Origin: Pseudomonadales bacterium
GTDB lineage: Bacteria > Pseudomonadota > Gammaproteobacteria > Pseudomonadales > Ketobacteraceae
NCBI GenBank assembly: GCA_022361455.1
Contig: JAKSAW010000360.1
Span: 1 to 40,936, forward strand
Direction of reading: 5' to 3'
Length of the DNA stretch: 40,936 nucleotides
Below, piece by piece: positions 32,991 through 40,425 of the stretch. The notes under the pieces are model-generated. The model was not told the origin of the DNA and did no database searches. It worked only from the letters and a program-made list of their open reading frames with translations. The number at the start of each line of letters is the position of its first letter. The first letter of the stretch is position 1. The position numbers were made by a program, and so were the translations under genes.

Positions 32991-33018
32991 ATGATATACA
33001 AGAAAAAAATATTACCAA
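32991..33018 (-). promoter_or_regulatory. Candidate leftward early promoter
   Basis: On the minus strand, TTGGTA (33018-33013) and TATCAT (32996-32991) are 16 bases apart. The pair lies about 65 bases upstream of the first minus-strand gene. Tandem TGTGAC direct repeats at 32969-32980 lie within the early transcribed region and could be a further control site. The -35 overlaps the repeated motif at 33016-33029. Confidence 0.4.
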
Positions 33019-33029
33019 CTAGATAATTT
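33016..33029. repeat. Repeated 14-base motif, copy 1 (between divergent promoters)
   Basis: CAACTAGATAATTT. Related copies are CAACTTGATAATTT at 34945-34958 and CGACTTGATAACTT at 40625-40638. All three lie in non-coding gaps. This copy lies between the two divergent -35 elements, the position of an operator for both arms. Confidence 0.45.
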
Positions 33030-33058
33030 TTGTGGATAAAATATTTACATAGTGATAA
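33030..33058 (+). promoter_or_regulatory. Candidate rightward early promoter
   Basis: TTGTGG at 33030-33035 and TGATAA at 33053-33058 are 17 bases apart, 27 bases before the zinc-finger gene. Neither element is perfect. It directly abuts the 33016-33029 motif. Confidence 0.35.
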
Positions 33059-33084
33059 AACTACCACACAGAAGGGGAACAAAT

Positions 33085-33270
33085 ATGCAACAACCAAAGA
33101 TATACCAATGCTGCATTTGTGGCGTTCTAAGCACAGATAACAAAGTTGACATAATGGTTCGTAGCCCACTTGGCGGGGTTATCTGCAAGGATTGCGTAAC
33201 GGCAGCAGTTGGTGAAATAGCTAATATTGAACGTAAGAAAGGAACGACGGTAATCGAAATATGCCGATAG
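33085..33270 (+). CDS. ClpX-type zinc-finger protein
   Basis: A 61-residue protein almost wholly made of one domain: CCICG, then VDIMVRSPLGGVICKDCV and AAVGEIANIERKK. The two CxxC pairs with VxxxxxSPxGGVICxxCV between them match the N-terminal zinc-binding domain of ClpX, which in the host dimerises and recruits adaptors and some substrates. No ATPase follows. The first rightward gene; ATG 33085 has AGAAGGGG upstream. It could act as a decoy or an adaptor competitor of host ClpXP. Confidence 0.7.
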   Translation: MQQPKIYQCCICGVLSTDNKVDIMVRSPLGGVICKDCVTAAVGEIANIERKKGTTVIEICR

Positions 33271-33569
33271 ATGAATCATATATTAAACGCCTTGCGGAAA
33301 AACAGGCATGGATAGAAGTAAACGGTATACGCAATGATTTGATCATGCGTGTTAACAACTATCTTCAAATCACTGGCATATCTGCCACAAGCTTAGGATG
33401 GCGTGCTGCACAGAATAATTTACTAATTACAAAGCTGTTGGAAGAGGGCAAGGGAATGACGGTAGATACAGCCGATTCATTGCTTGCCTATATGCACTTT
33501 TCATTAACAGACGTACAGCGTGAAGTGTACGAGAAGCTTAACACAGAAGGGAAAAGTATTAATGAATAA
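33261..33569 (+). CDS. Small HTH-like regulator
   Basis: A 102-residue protein. RVNNYLQITGISATSLGWRA, then QNNLLITKLLEEGKGMTVDT and LLAYMHFSLT follow the pattern of small DNA-binding proteins common in alphaproteobacterial phages and hosts (TGxSxTxxGxxAxxxxxLxxxLxxG). It overlaps the zinc-finger gene by ten bases, so the two are coupled. Target is unknown; it may control the arm it begins. Confidence 0.6.
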   Translation: MPIDESYIKRLAEKQAWIEVNGIRNDLIMRVNNYLQITGISATSLGWRAAQNNLLITKLLEEGKGMTVDTADSLLAYMHFSLTDVQREVYEKLNTEGKSINE

Positions 33570-33789
33570 TAAGTATTGGTCTTCGTTTGTTTATCAGGAA
33601 GTTACCGGCATCGCCAGAAAGATAGAGACACCCTTCTATGGGGATATGATCGTCAACGCAAAATGGGAACCTGATAGCCCCTATTTTACCGAGCAATTAC
33701 GCAATGAAGCAGCAAACCAAGTAGAGGTCACACTTGATCGTAGTATTAGCAGGCATGATATTGTCATACTTAATTGGAAAAGGATGTGA
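33562..33789 (+). CDS. Small hypothetical protein
   Basis: A 75-residue protein, MNNKYWSSFVYQEVTGIARK, with an acidic/aromatic middle and ending in RHDIVILNWKRM. ATG 33562 overlaps the previous stop; an upstream start at 33520 would lie deep in the previous gene. No family is recognised. Confidence 0.45.
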   Translation: MNNKYWSSFVYQEVTGIARKIETPFYGDMIVNAKWEPDSPYFTEQLRNEAANQVEVTLDRSISRHDIVILNWKRM

Positions 33790-33793
33790 CGAT

Positions 33794-33886
33794 ATGGCGT
33801 TTAAAGACGATTCAAATATAGGTGCATTCCTCGACATTATCATTGCATTAGGCTTTGTATTCCTTTTGCTCATTATTTTGACGTAA
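33794..33886 (+). CDS. Thirty-residue membrane microprotein
   Basis: MAFKDDSNIGAFLDIIIALG followed by a hydrophobic FVFLLLIILT end. AAGGA lies about ten bases ahead of ATG 33794 and the gene begins five bases after the previous stop. The size is at the limit of credibility, but the ribosome site, spacing and pure single-helix composition favour it. Confidence 0.5.
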   Translation: MAFKDDSNIGAFLDIIIALGFVFLLLIILT

Positions 33887-33940
33887 TACGCGAAGTTACC
33901 ACGCGTTTCTTTTGGTAGCATTTTCACTATAGGTTTTATT

Positions 33941-34330
33941 ATGGATAAAGAAGTAATTGTAAAAAAACAGAGTCTAGAAACAGTATTACCCCACGATGAC
34001 GATACACCAGGTATCGGACATAATGGAGGTCCCGAATTTATTCGAGAGAAGATTTCGCAGATTTTGCATAATGAGGAACAAAAGAAGGCTATTTCTGCCA
34101 ATATCCGCCAGTTGAAAGCAGATATGAAAGAAAAGGCCGGCATCAATACGGCAGCGTTGAATCAGATATTGCGTGAAATGAAGATGGAAGAGGGTGTACG
34201 CCGTAATTTTGTAGAAGATACTAAGCAGCTACGCTCTTTGGTGGATGATCATCTTGATATGTTTGATAATCAGGAGCAAGGTAGCAGCGACGATCTTGCA
34301 AAAGCTGCTGCTGCTGCATCAGGCGAATAG
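33941..34330 (+). CDS. GapR/DUF2312-like helical protein
   Basis: A 129-residue protein. DDTPGIGHNGGP at about 20-31 is a short motif common at the N-terminus of small alphaproteobacterial phage proteins. After it comes a helical body (NEEQKKAISANIRQLKADMK, EKAGINTAALNQILREMKME) similar in plan to GapR-type nucleoid proteins, which bind overtwisted DNA ahead of forks. It ends in an Asp/Ala-rich tail. It precedes the resolvase and initiator genes, in keeping with a role at the replicating chromosome. The family link is tentative. Confidence 0.55.
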   Translation: MDKEVIVKKQSLETVLPHDDDTPGIGHNGGPEFIREKISQILHNEEQKKAISANIRQLKADMKEKAGINTAALNQILREMKMEEGVRRNFVEDTKQLRSLVDDHLDMFDNQEQGSSDDLAKAAAAASGE

Positions 34331-34338
34331 GAGGTATT

Positions 34339-34872
34339 ATGGTACATCGTGTTCTTGGTGTTGATCTAGGCAGGACTTTAGGCTGGGCGTATGCCGAGAA
34401 CGCGGTGTTGCGTTACTCTGGAGAGGTTGCCCTTGCACCTAATGATGGGGGGTATGCGGATAAGAAATTTATTGCCTTTTGGAACTTTCTTAACGATTTT
34501 AACAATGTTGATGAAGTGGTTTACGAGGACGTAAGGGCCCATCCTCGCCGTACATTCAATCCACGTACCCAAAAATGGGAGAGTGGGCAGAACATCATGG
34601 CTGCACATGCTTATGGAGGTTATAAAGCAATTTTACTTCTGTGGTGTGGCAGAAATGACATAAAGGCGTTAGCAATCAAGCCTACCGAGCTAAAAAAGCA
34701 GTTCACGGGCAAGGGAAATGCAAAAAAATTAATGATGTGTGAAGAGGCACGGAAACGAGGCTGGCAGGGGGGGGTAGCAGGTACAGACAAGAACGACAAT
34801 GAAGCGGATGCACGCGCTCTTGTGCATGTTGCTCTTGAAAATAGAAAAATAGATGTTATCGTTGAGCAGTAA
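34339..34872 (+). CDS. RuvC-like Holliday junction resolvase
   Basis: A 177-residue protein with the RNase H-like set of acidic residues: LGVDLGRTLGWA (Asp9), EVVYEDV (Glu63), and TDKNDNEADARAL near 149-161 with the final acidic pair. The basic stretch KKQFTGKGNAKK lies between them, as in RuvC-type proteins of phages. It would resolve four-way junctions and trim branched DNA before packaging. AGGAGG precedes ATG 34339. Confidence 0.85.
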   Translation: MVHRVLGVDLGRTLGWAYAENAVLRYSGEVALAPNDGGYADKKFIAFWNFLNDFNNVDEVVYEDVRAHPRRTFNPRTQKWESGQNIMAAHAYGGYKAILLLWCGRNDIKALAIKPTELKKQFTGKGNAKKLMMCEEARKRGWQGGVAGTDKNDNEADARALVHVALENRKIDVIVEQ

Positions 34873-35040
34873 CAGCCTCACTGCTTGCAAAGGAACAAAC
34901 GTTATAGGGTCGGCTAGGTTAGCTACCGAAAAGTGATTAGTACGCAACTTGATAATTTGCTTACTTCCTGTGTGATTCACTTGCCGACCTCTTAAAACCA
35001 CACAGAAATCACATAAACCTAACACGTAGGAGGTAGACGA
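34873..35040. other. Structured gap upstream of the initiator gene
   Basis: A 168-base stretch without a gene. It holds GGTCGGC (34908-34914) facing GCCGACC (34983-34989), and competing stems CTGTGTG/CACACAG (34969-34975 and 34999-35005) or TGTGATT/AATCACA (34971-34977 and 35007-35013). Copy 2 of the repeated motif lies at 34945-34958. An origin or a regulatory leader for the replication initiator is possible; I cannot tell which. A strong AGGAGG site ends it. Confidence 0.5.
34945..34958. repeat. Repeated 14-base motif, copy 2
   Basis: CAACTTGATAATTT, one mismatch from copy 1. It lies inside the structured gap upstream of the replication initiator. Confidence 0.45.
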
Positions 35041-35784
35041 ATGACACACCACCATTTTAATATTTACGATGCAGAAAAGTGTGGGGTACACGCTGCTATA
35101 TTGCTGCAACATTTCCGCTTCTGGATACAGAAGAACGAGGCAGACGAGCGTAATTACTTTGAAGGTCAATACTGGACGTATTGCACAATCGGTTCTCTTG
35201 CCAAGATATTGCCCTATTTTTCTGAAAAACAAGTACGCACAGCGATAAAGAAGCTGCTTGATGCAGGGCTTATAGTAAAGGGCTGCTACAATGAGGATAA
35301 AAGAGATCGCACGATGTGGTATGCGGTGGTTGATCCTAGCACTTCTGATAACCAAAAATCTGACGATTTAGATATGCCCAAACGGGAAGCCACAAATGCC
35401 CAAACGGGAAAATGTATATATAAGGAAACAGATAAAAGCAAAACAGATAAAAAAATAAACAAAAAGAAAAAATCAAAGCTGTTATCTGATACTACACCAC
35501 AAGACCTTGCAGAGTGGATAAGGCAGCAAGAAAAACAGGGTATAACATTTACCTTCGATACATTGCTTGAATTGCAAAAGTGCAAAGAACACTTCAAAGG
35601 CAAACCACGCACGATAAAGACAGCGCATACGTGGTTCCTACAGGCGCAGCAGTGGCGTAACGAGAGAATAGGGGGTAATGCGCCACAAAAGAGTGATAAG
35701 CTACTAGACGAGCCTCCTAGACGGGTGGTTGATGCTGGTGACGATGATGCATACGATAAAATGATGCAAGAGTGGGGGGCATAG
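35041..35784 (+). CDS. Replication initiator with winged-helix domain (O-like)
   Basis: A 247-residue protein. The first 100 residues form a winged-helix fold (AAILLQHFRFWIQKNEADER, CTIGSLAKILPYFSEKQVRT and KKLLDAGLIVKGCYNED). It is followed by a basic linker (SKTDKKINKKKKSK) and a C-terminal part (ELQKCKEHFKGKPRTIKTAH) that likely contacts the helicase. This plan matches phage O/DnaD-type initiators. DnaB-like helicase lies three genes downstream. The origin would be expected inside this gene or in the structured gap before it. Confidence 0.75.
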   Translation: MTHHHFNIYDAEKCGVHAAILLQHFRFWIQKNEADERNYFEGQYWTYCTIGSLAKILPYFSEKQVRTAIKKLLDAGLIVKGCYNEDKRDRTMWYAVVDPSTSDNQKSDDLDMPKREATNAQTGKCIYKETDKSKTDKKINKKKKSKLLSDTTPQDLAEWIRQQEKQGITFTFDTLLELQKCKEHFKGKPRTIKTAHTWFLQAQQWRNERIGGNAPQKSDKLLDEPPRRVVDAGDDDAYDKMMQEWGA

Positions 35785-35785
35785 C

Positions 35786-36139
35786 ATGACAAGAATTAAC
35801 GTAGTACCACCATCCGAGCTAACACGACAGCATTTAGTAGCGGAATATCGCGAATTGCCAAGAATATTTAAACTGGCACGACGCTGCAAAGATGCGCCAG
35901 AACAATACAAGCTTGGTTCTGGTCATATGAAATTCTTTTTCGACAAGTTGGAATATTTGGTTAATCGTCAACAGGCATTGATAGATGAAATGCTGCGCCG
36001 TGGATACTCGCCGAAACATACTGATGCACAAAGCCTACGGATGCTGTGTGATGACGAAGGCTTGTATAATGACTACATACCCACCCCACACGCATTAAAG
36101 CTTAACAGAGAGCGTATACAGGAGCGATTGAATGGATAA
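35786..36139 (+). CDS. denV: Pyrimidine-dimer DNA glycosylase (T4 DenV-like)
   Basis: A 117-residue protein that matches T4 endonuclease V closely at its start: MTRINVVPPSELTRQHLVAE, then YRELPRIFK. The catalytic amino group on Thr2, Glu23, and Arg3, Arg22 and Arg26 that grip the flipped base are all present. The middle (LGSGHMKFFFDKLEYLVNRQ) and DYIP also match. It excises cyclobutane dimers and nicks at the abasic site. It is about 20 residues shorter than T4's, lacking the C-terminal aromatic WYKYYG segment. The stop overlaps the methyltransferase start. Confidence 0.92.
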   Translation: MTRINVVPPSELTRQHLVAEYRELPRIFKLARRCKDAPEQYKLGSGHMKFFFDKLEYLVNRQQALIDEMLRRGYSPKHTDAQSLRMLCDDEGLYNDYIPTPHALKLNRERIQERLNG

Positions 36140-37013
36140 CGGTATCAAGGTTGTATCGCTCTTTGACGGCAAGGCATGTGGCTTGCAGGCTTTGAAAGAA
36201 CAGGGCATTAGAGTGGCAGAATATCATGCCTTCGAGAATGATAAATATGCCATGCAAATAGCTAATAAGAACCATCCAGAGATTATACAGCATGGCGAAG
36301 TGACCTTTATGACTGATTTCTCGCAGTTTAAAGATGTTGATTTGTTGCTTGCCGGCTCACCATGTCAGGGGTTTTCCTATGCTGGCAAACAGTTGGCGTT
36401 TAATGATCCGCGTAGTCAATTGTTTTTCGAGTTTGTACGTGCAAAGAAGGACATAAAACCAAAATCGTTCTTGTTAGAAAACGTGAAAATGCAGCAAAAA
36501 TTTACGGACACAATAACAAATTATGTCGGTGTTCCACCTATATTAATCAATTCAGCCTTAGTGTCTGCACAGAATAGAGTAAGGAACTATTGGTGTAACT
36601 GGAAAGTCGAACAGCCAGAGGATAAGGGAATTTATTTAAAAAATATTTTGCAGTCTGATAATGAAGCTGATTTTAGTTTTCTATCAAAAAAAGCTTTGGA
36701 ATATATGAATAAAGAGGTTAGAGGGGGGCGCAATCATTGGGATTTTATGCATCACTCTGATAGCGCGAAAGAAAAAAGTTCAACAGTTGTTTCAAATTTT
36801 TTTAAAGGCGCTCCCTATAACGTCTTAATTCACCAGGGTAAAATTAGAAGATTTACACCTGTAGAGTGTGAACGTTTACAGGGCTTGCCCGATAACTACA
36901 CAGGGGGTGTGAGTAATACACAGCGTTATAAAATGCTTGGTAATGGTTGGAACGTGCCGACAATCAAGCACATATTCTCACAAAATAAATATTTGATGGA
37001 GTATGCGAAATGA
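36132..37013 (+). CDS. C5 cytosine DNA methyltransferase
   Basis: A 293-residue protein with all main motifs: I SLFDGKACG, II FENDKYA, IV GSPCQGFS with catalytic Cys78, VI LLENV, VIII QNRVRNYW, IX RRFTPVECERLQGLP, X KMLGNGWNVP. The motif I form resembles the Dnmt3-like class common in phages. The recognition region between VIII and IX is short. No partner restriction enzyme is seen, so it is an orphan enzyme, probably masking phage DNA. It is coupled to DenV in front and the helicase behind. Confidence 0.92.
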   Translation: MDNGIKVVSLFDGKACGLQALKEQGIRVAEYHAFENDKYAMQIANKNHPEIIQHGEVTFMTDFSQFKDVDLLLAGSPCQGFSYAGKQLAFNDPRSQLFFEFVRAKKDIKPKSFLLENVKMQQKFTDTITNYVGVPPILINSALVSAQNRVRNYWCNWKVEQPEDKGIYLKNILQSDNEADFSFLSKKALEYMNKEVRGGRNHWDFMHHSDSAKEKSSTVVSNFFKGAPYNVLIHQGKIRRFTPVECERLQGLPDNYTGGVSNTQRYKMLGNGWNVPTIKHIFSQNKYLMEYAK

Positions 37014-38293
37014 CGGAGGAATTGCATAACCGAGAAGCGGAAATGGCAGTGTTAGGTATGTTGCTGAAATCAAATGATTGGTATTGGCGTATGGCCGGCT
37101 TTGAGGCAACACATTTTTATTTTGACTATAATAAAATGCTTTATGAACATATTTCTCATGGCATCAGAAATGGTGAGCCTGTTACGGCTGTAGGCTTAAA
37201 GCATGTGTGCGAAGATGACCCTACAATATCGGGTTATGGTGGTGTGCGATATTTGGTGAAGTGTATGGATATATCCGATATGTATATTGGCATTAGCAAG
37301 CCTGCAAATTTGGTATCGGACATGTATAAGCGTCGTAAAATAATGGCTGATATGAGCGAGATATACGACAAGCTGAAAGTGCCGGATGGTATCACGGATG
37401 CGGACGAGGTGCTTGCGGACTTATTTTCAATGAGTATAAAATATTCTGGCGAGGGTCGCCGTGCCAAGATTCGCAGTTATCAGAAAGTAACACGTGATAT
37501 TTTGGAGGACATGGAGAAGGAATTGCCGTGTTATAGTACCGGCATTGCACGGTTGGATAAGGCAATGCAGGGGGGCGCACACGTGCGGAAGAACTACTGT
37601 ATAGCAGCACGTCCAAAGAACGGTAAAACAGTGTTGTTAAGTACGGTTGCTGCGAACATGGCGCAGGCTGGAATCCCTACTTTGTACATATGTGCCGAAA
37701 TGGGAGAGAAGGAGATACACCAGCGGGTACTTGCGCGTCAGGCGAGAGTTAACAGCATGGCATTCATTAACAAGCGCAAGGATATGCAATTTATTGACAG
37801 TATTGTACGTTCAGCGGTTAAGCAGCCAGATAATTGCTATTATGTAGATGCACCAAACATCACATTTCAGGAATTACAGCGTGTTATCATGTTGGCGATT
37901 AAAAAGCATAAGATTAAGGGCTTTTTTCTTGATTACTTGCAGCTTGTGGGAGGTAAAAGCAGGCATGAAAATATGGTCGAACATCAGGAGCGTGTAGCTG
38001 CATGGCTGGCACAGGTAGTGAAAGAAAATGACATTTTCTGCATGTACGCAGCACAACGTAACAGGGAGGGGCAGACACGCGGAGGTGATGCAATCCTAAT
38101 GAGCGTTGACCAATTATATAATCTTGAATTTAACAGCGACGACAAAACGGCACATATGACAATGGAAGCGACGCGTTATACGCCACGTGTTGACGTTGGT
38201 ACAAAGGAAAGCCCAGGACTTTGGCTTAACAAAGAAGGTCCTTATTTTTCAGACATTGACGAGGTAACAGATGAGCAAAAAAACTTATTTTAA
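37010..38293 (+). CDS. Replicative DNA helicase, DnaB-like
   Basis: A 427-residue protein with an N-terminal helical domain beginning NREAEMAVLGMLLKSNDWYW and YLVKCMDIS, a linker to about residue 160, then the RecA fold: Walker A ARPKNGKT (about 200-207), ICAEMGEKEIHQRVLARQA, Walker B GFFLDYLQL (304-312), and AAQRNREG. It would unwind the phage fork after loading by the initiator. ATG 37010 overlaps the methyltransferase stop. No separate primase is visible in the window. Confidence 0.93.
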   Translation: MTEELHNREAEMAVLGMLLKSNDWYWRMAGFEATHFYFDYNKMLYEHISHGIRNGEPVTAVGLKHVCEDDPTISGYGGVRYLVKCMDISDMYIGISKPANLVSDMYKRRKIMADMSEIYDKLKVPDGITDADEVLADLFSMSIKYSGEGRRAKIRSYQKVTRDILEDMEKELPCYSTGIARLDKAMQGGAHVRKNYCIAARPKNGKTVLLSTVAANMAQAGIPTLYICAEMGEKEIHQRVLARQARVNSMAFINKRKDMQFIDSIVRSAVKQPDNCYYVDAPNITFQELQRVIMLAIKKHKIKGFFLDYLQLVGGKSRHENMVEHQERVAAWLAQVVKENDIFCMYAAQRNREGQTRGGDAILMSVDQLYNLEFNSDDKTAHMTMEATRYTPRVDVGTKESPGLWLNKEGPYFSDIDEVTDEQKNLF

Positions 38294-38642
38294 TGATATA
38301 GTTATACGCGAGAGATCGGACGGTATACTAAATAATGAGCGTGGTTTGGAGCAAGTAGCAGAGTTGTTTGCATCAACACTTTTAGCACTAGAGCAGCAAA
38401 ATAATGGCATAGCGCGTTTCCATGCAATGCGTGGTATGGGATTGATCGAGAAGATACGTGCGGCAGAAAATGTACGTGTTGTTACGCGTAGCGAATCCCC
38501 GCTAGAGGGGGAAAAGCACTTTTTCACCAATCATCCATTACAGGAGATTAAAGAAGATGCCGACCAAGAACAAGACACACAAAGCCTCGCATATGCGGAC
38601 GGACGCACAAAGGAGGCAAGCAGCGGAGAAGAGGCGACCTAA
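38271..38642 (+). CDS. Hypothetical protein overlapping helicase and HNH genes
   Basis: A 123-residue protein. The first 80 residues are helical (GLEQVAELFASTLLALEQQN and RFHAMRGMGLIEKIRAAENV); the last 45 are acidic and low-complexity. It overlaps the helicase by 23 bases and the HNH gene by 86. The long overlap with the well-supported HNH gene means the C-terminal part is mainly a by-product of that reading frame. No family is recognised. Confidence 0.5.
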   Translation: MSKKTYFNDIVIRERSDGILNNERGLEQVAELFASTLLALEQQNNGIARFHAMRGMGLIEKIRAAENVRVVTRSESPLEGEKHFFTNHPLQEIKEDADQEQDTQSLAYADGRTKEASSGEEAT

Positions 38643-38883
38643 TGCCACAGATAGAGGTTATAATTATCGTTGGAAGCAGGCACGTAAGCGTTTTCTGCAA
38701 CAACACCCTCTATGTTGTAAGTGTTTGGAAGAGGGGCATGTGGTTGCTGCTACGGTTGTTGACCACATTGTACCACACAAAGGTGATCAAAAGCTTTTTT
38801 GGAATAGGAATAACTGGCAACCATTATGTAAGCCGTGCCATGATCGGAAGACGGTTAAAGAAGATGGTGGATTTGGGATATAG
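38557..38883 (+). CDS. HNH endonuclease
   Basis: A 108-residue protein: basic N-terminus (KNKTHKASHMRTDAQRRQAA), then CCKCLEEGHVVAATVVDHIV with the catalytic DH, PHKGDQKLFWNRNNWQPLCK and PCHDRKT. The two zinc-binding CxxC pairs and the HNH triad are complete. HNH proteins near terminase genes help the large terminase cut cos in HK97-type phages (family knowledge). Here it is about 2 kb before terS across the circular junction, so that role is probable but less direct. Confidence 0.9.
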   Translation: MPTKNKTHKASHMRTDAQRRQAAEKRRPNATDRGYNYRWKQARKRFLQQHPLCCKCLEEGHVVAATVVDHIVPHKGDQKLFWNRNNWQPLCKPCHDRKTVKEDGGFGI

Positions 38884-38898
38884 AATGGAGAAAGACAA

Positions 38899-39225
38899 AT
38901 GACACAACAGGTCATCTACTACCCTAGACGATCAGGGCGCACATTCCGTGGTTTACTGAAAGCAGGCTATCTTGCGTCGTTAGGACAAGATGTGTATTAC
39001 ATTTGTTATAATATGGAAATGGTTAGATGGTGCTTACAAAAAGCAGCAGAAATGTATTCTCCTATAGCGGATAACATTGAAATCAACCATAAACGCAATC
39101 AGATCAGTATACCTAATGCGGGAATGATAAGATTTGTAACATCACGCCAGCTTGGTATGATTGCTGGTTCCGGTGCATCACTAGCTATGTCAGGTGCGGG
39201 TGTTTTATATGATGATTCTTGCTAA
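38899..39225 (+). CDS. Single-domain P-loop-like protein (terminase/helicase fragment-like)
   Basis: A 108-residue protein: VIYYPRRSGRTFRGLLKAGY has a P-loop-like PRRSGRT, then QDVYYICYNMEMVRWCLQKA, SIPNAGMIRFVTSRQLGMIA and a final GAGVLYDDSC, where hydrophobic residues followed by DD look like a Walker B. This is the N-terminal layout of terminase or SF2 ATPases, stopping right after Walker B. The stop is clean and the length suggests a real small family rather than a broken gene. Function unknown. Confidence 0.55.
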   Translation: MTQQVIYYPRRSGRTFRGLLKAGYLASLGQDVYYICYNMEMVRWCLQKAAEMYSPIADNIEINHKRNQISIPNAGMIRFVTSRQLGMIAGSGASLAMSGAGVLYDDSC

Positions 39226-39242
39226 TTAGAGAGGGTGAACAG

Positions 39243-39326
39243 GTGAAGAAGAGTACATACAAATTACTAGAGGCATTGTACGAAGTTATCTTTTGGGCGG
39301 TAATCATTGGTACTATACTGGCATAG
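39243..39326 (+). CDS. Twenty-seven-residue membrane microprotein
   Basis: A GTG-started ORF: two Lys residues, a helical KLLEALYEV and a hydrophobic IFWAVIIGTILA end, with a GAGAGGG ribosome site eight bases ahead. Together with the 33794-33886 gene it forms a second single-helix microprotein in this arm. Credible but unproven. Confidence 0.4.
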   Translation: MKKSTYKLLEALYEVIFWAVIIGTILA

Positions 39327-39365
39327 ATGATATTAATTGATATGTAAAAAAACTAAATATAGCTA

Positions 39366-39394
39366 TTGACAATAACATGTCTATTCGTTAATAT
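39366..39394 (+). promoter_or_regulatory. Strong promoter-like sequence before the last early genes
   Basis: TTGACA (39366-39371), 17 bases, TAATAT (39389-39394). This is the best -35 match in the window with ideal spacing. The leader to ATG 39461 has two hairpins: GCGG/CCGC (39407-39410 and 39416-39419) and GCCTC/GGGGC (39429-39433 and 39443-39447). It would express the 39461-40591 genes separately from the replication operon. Confidence 0.55.
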
Positions 39395-39460
39395 TGTTTA
39401 CATAAGGCGGATGAACCGCACCACACGCGCCTCGGTGAATCAGGGGCTGGAGATAATAAA

Positions 39461-39691
39461 ATGCAAGTATTTACACAAAAAGAAATAGCAGAATATATAG
39501 ACAGCGCAGCACGTCGTTCTTACGACAGCAAAGCTTCGGGAAAGCAATGTTGGTTCTTGGCAAAATTAATTTCAGAAACTGACAACCCAATGAAAGAGTT
39601 GGAAGGATGGGAATTAAATGCATCTGGTAAGCCACTTACATCTAAGCGTGCCAGCTTCATCATTAGCACTATTCTAGACTTACGCAAATAG
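39461..39691 (+). CDS. Small hypothetical protein (DUF3072-like pattern)
   Basis: A 76-residue protein with SKASGKQCWFLAKLISETDN and GKPLTSKRASFIISTILDLR. The pattern of SxKQxxFLAxLI followed by LTxxxASxxIxxxL recurs in small phage and actinobacterial proteins such as DUF3072, of unknown role. It is the first gene after the strong promoter. Confidence 0.5.
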   Translation: MQVFTQKEIAEYIDSAARRSYDSKASGKQCWFLAKLISETDNPMKELEGWELNASGKPLTSKRASFIISTILDLRK

Positions 39692-39702
39692 AGGGGGATG
39701 TC

Positions 39703-39945
39703 ATGCCAGCAGCAAAAAGCGATAGAACTCAAAACTTTTTTATAAAAATTGGTTATCAAAAAATAGTAGATAATTTCAAAAAATCAAAACACACCATCAA
39801 ATACGAGTGGGTGAAGGACATTGACGGTTTTAAGATAGCATTCCGCGTACTACAAAAGAATGCGTATAACAATAAAGTGCGATGGATGTATATTATTGGA
39901 ACGCGCAACGACTCTCCCCATCCTTATAGCAAACTTCCGAGGTAA
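39703..39945 (+). CDS. Small hypothetical protein
   Basis: An 80-residue basic protein (KIGYQKIVDNFKKSKHTIKY and FKIAFRVLQKNAYNNKVRWM), a compact alpha/beta pattern rich in Lys. AGGGGG stands before the ATG. No family is recognised. It ends just before the double-HTH gene. Confidence 0.45.
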   Translation: MPAAKSDRTQNFFIKIGYQKIVDNFKKSKHTIKYEWVKDIDGFKIAFRVLQKNAYNNKVRWMYIIGTRNDSPHPYSKLPR

Positions 39946-39948
39946 TAT

Positions 39949-40425
39949 ATGGCTAGTCATCCTAATCGAAACTGGAAGAGGCGGTGTGATGCACTGCCTC
40001 AATTCCGTGCAACATATAATCTGACACAAGCGCAGGCTGCTACCCTATTCGGCGTACACCCTGCGACATGGTGCAAATGGGAGTCTGCCTTACAGAAGCC
40101 ACCCACATTGTTCTGGAAGGTATTATCTTTGCTGAATGAAAGAGAGGGCTTCACTGACATACAAGCACCACGCATACCAGCAGATTGGTGGATGTATTTG
40201 AGAGAATGGCGCACGCGCACGCCAGCTACAGAAGATGAGTTGCAAGCACGTAATACGAAGCGACCACGCGACAATCATATCAACCAGCGTGAGGCAGCAC
40301 AGCGTATAGGTGTTTCAGTTTCCAACATAGAAAGCTGGGAATCTCCCCCCGAAAGTGCTAGACATAAAAGACCACCAGCAATGCTGTTTTATTTTGTAAG
40401 GGAAGATAATGAAAGAGATAAATAA
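39949..40425 (+). CDS. Regulator with two helix-turn-helix domains
   Basis: A 158-residue protein with two XRE-type HTH units in one chain: FRATYNLTQAQAATLFGVHP followed by TWCKWESALQKPPTLFWKVL, and NQREAAQRIGVSVSNIESWE followed by SPPESARHKRPPAMLFYFVR. Between them is a Trp/Arg-rich linker. Such a chain could bind a two-part site as a monomer. The strong inverted repeat at 40649-40677, soon after this gene, is a candidate target (autoregulation; inference). Confidence 0.75.
   Translation: MASHPNRNWKRRCDALPQFRATYNLTQAQAATLFGVHPATWCKWESALQKPPTLFWKVLSLLNEREGFTDIQAPRIPADWWMYLREWRTRTPATEDELQARNTKRPRDNHINQREAAQRIGVSVSNIESWESPPESARHKRPPAMLFYFVREDNERDK

Noticed and set aside
33888..33906. ACGCG/CGCGT hairpin followed by a few Ts between the microprotein and GapR-like genes
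   Set aside because: Only five pairs with a nine-base loop and a broken T run; too weak to call a terminator within an operon.
38642..38902. An 86-codon ORF inside the HNH gene
   Set aside because: It is the alternate frame of an intact HNH endonuclease and shows no domain.
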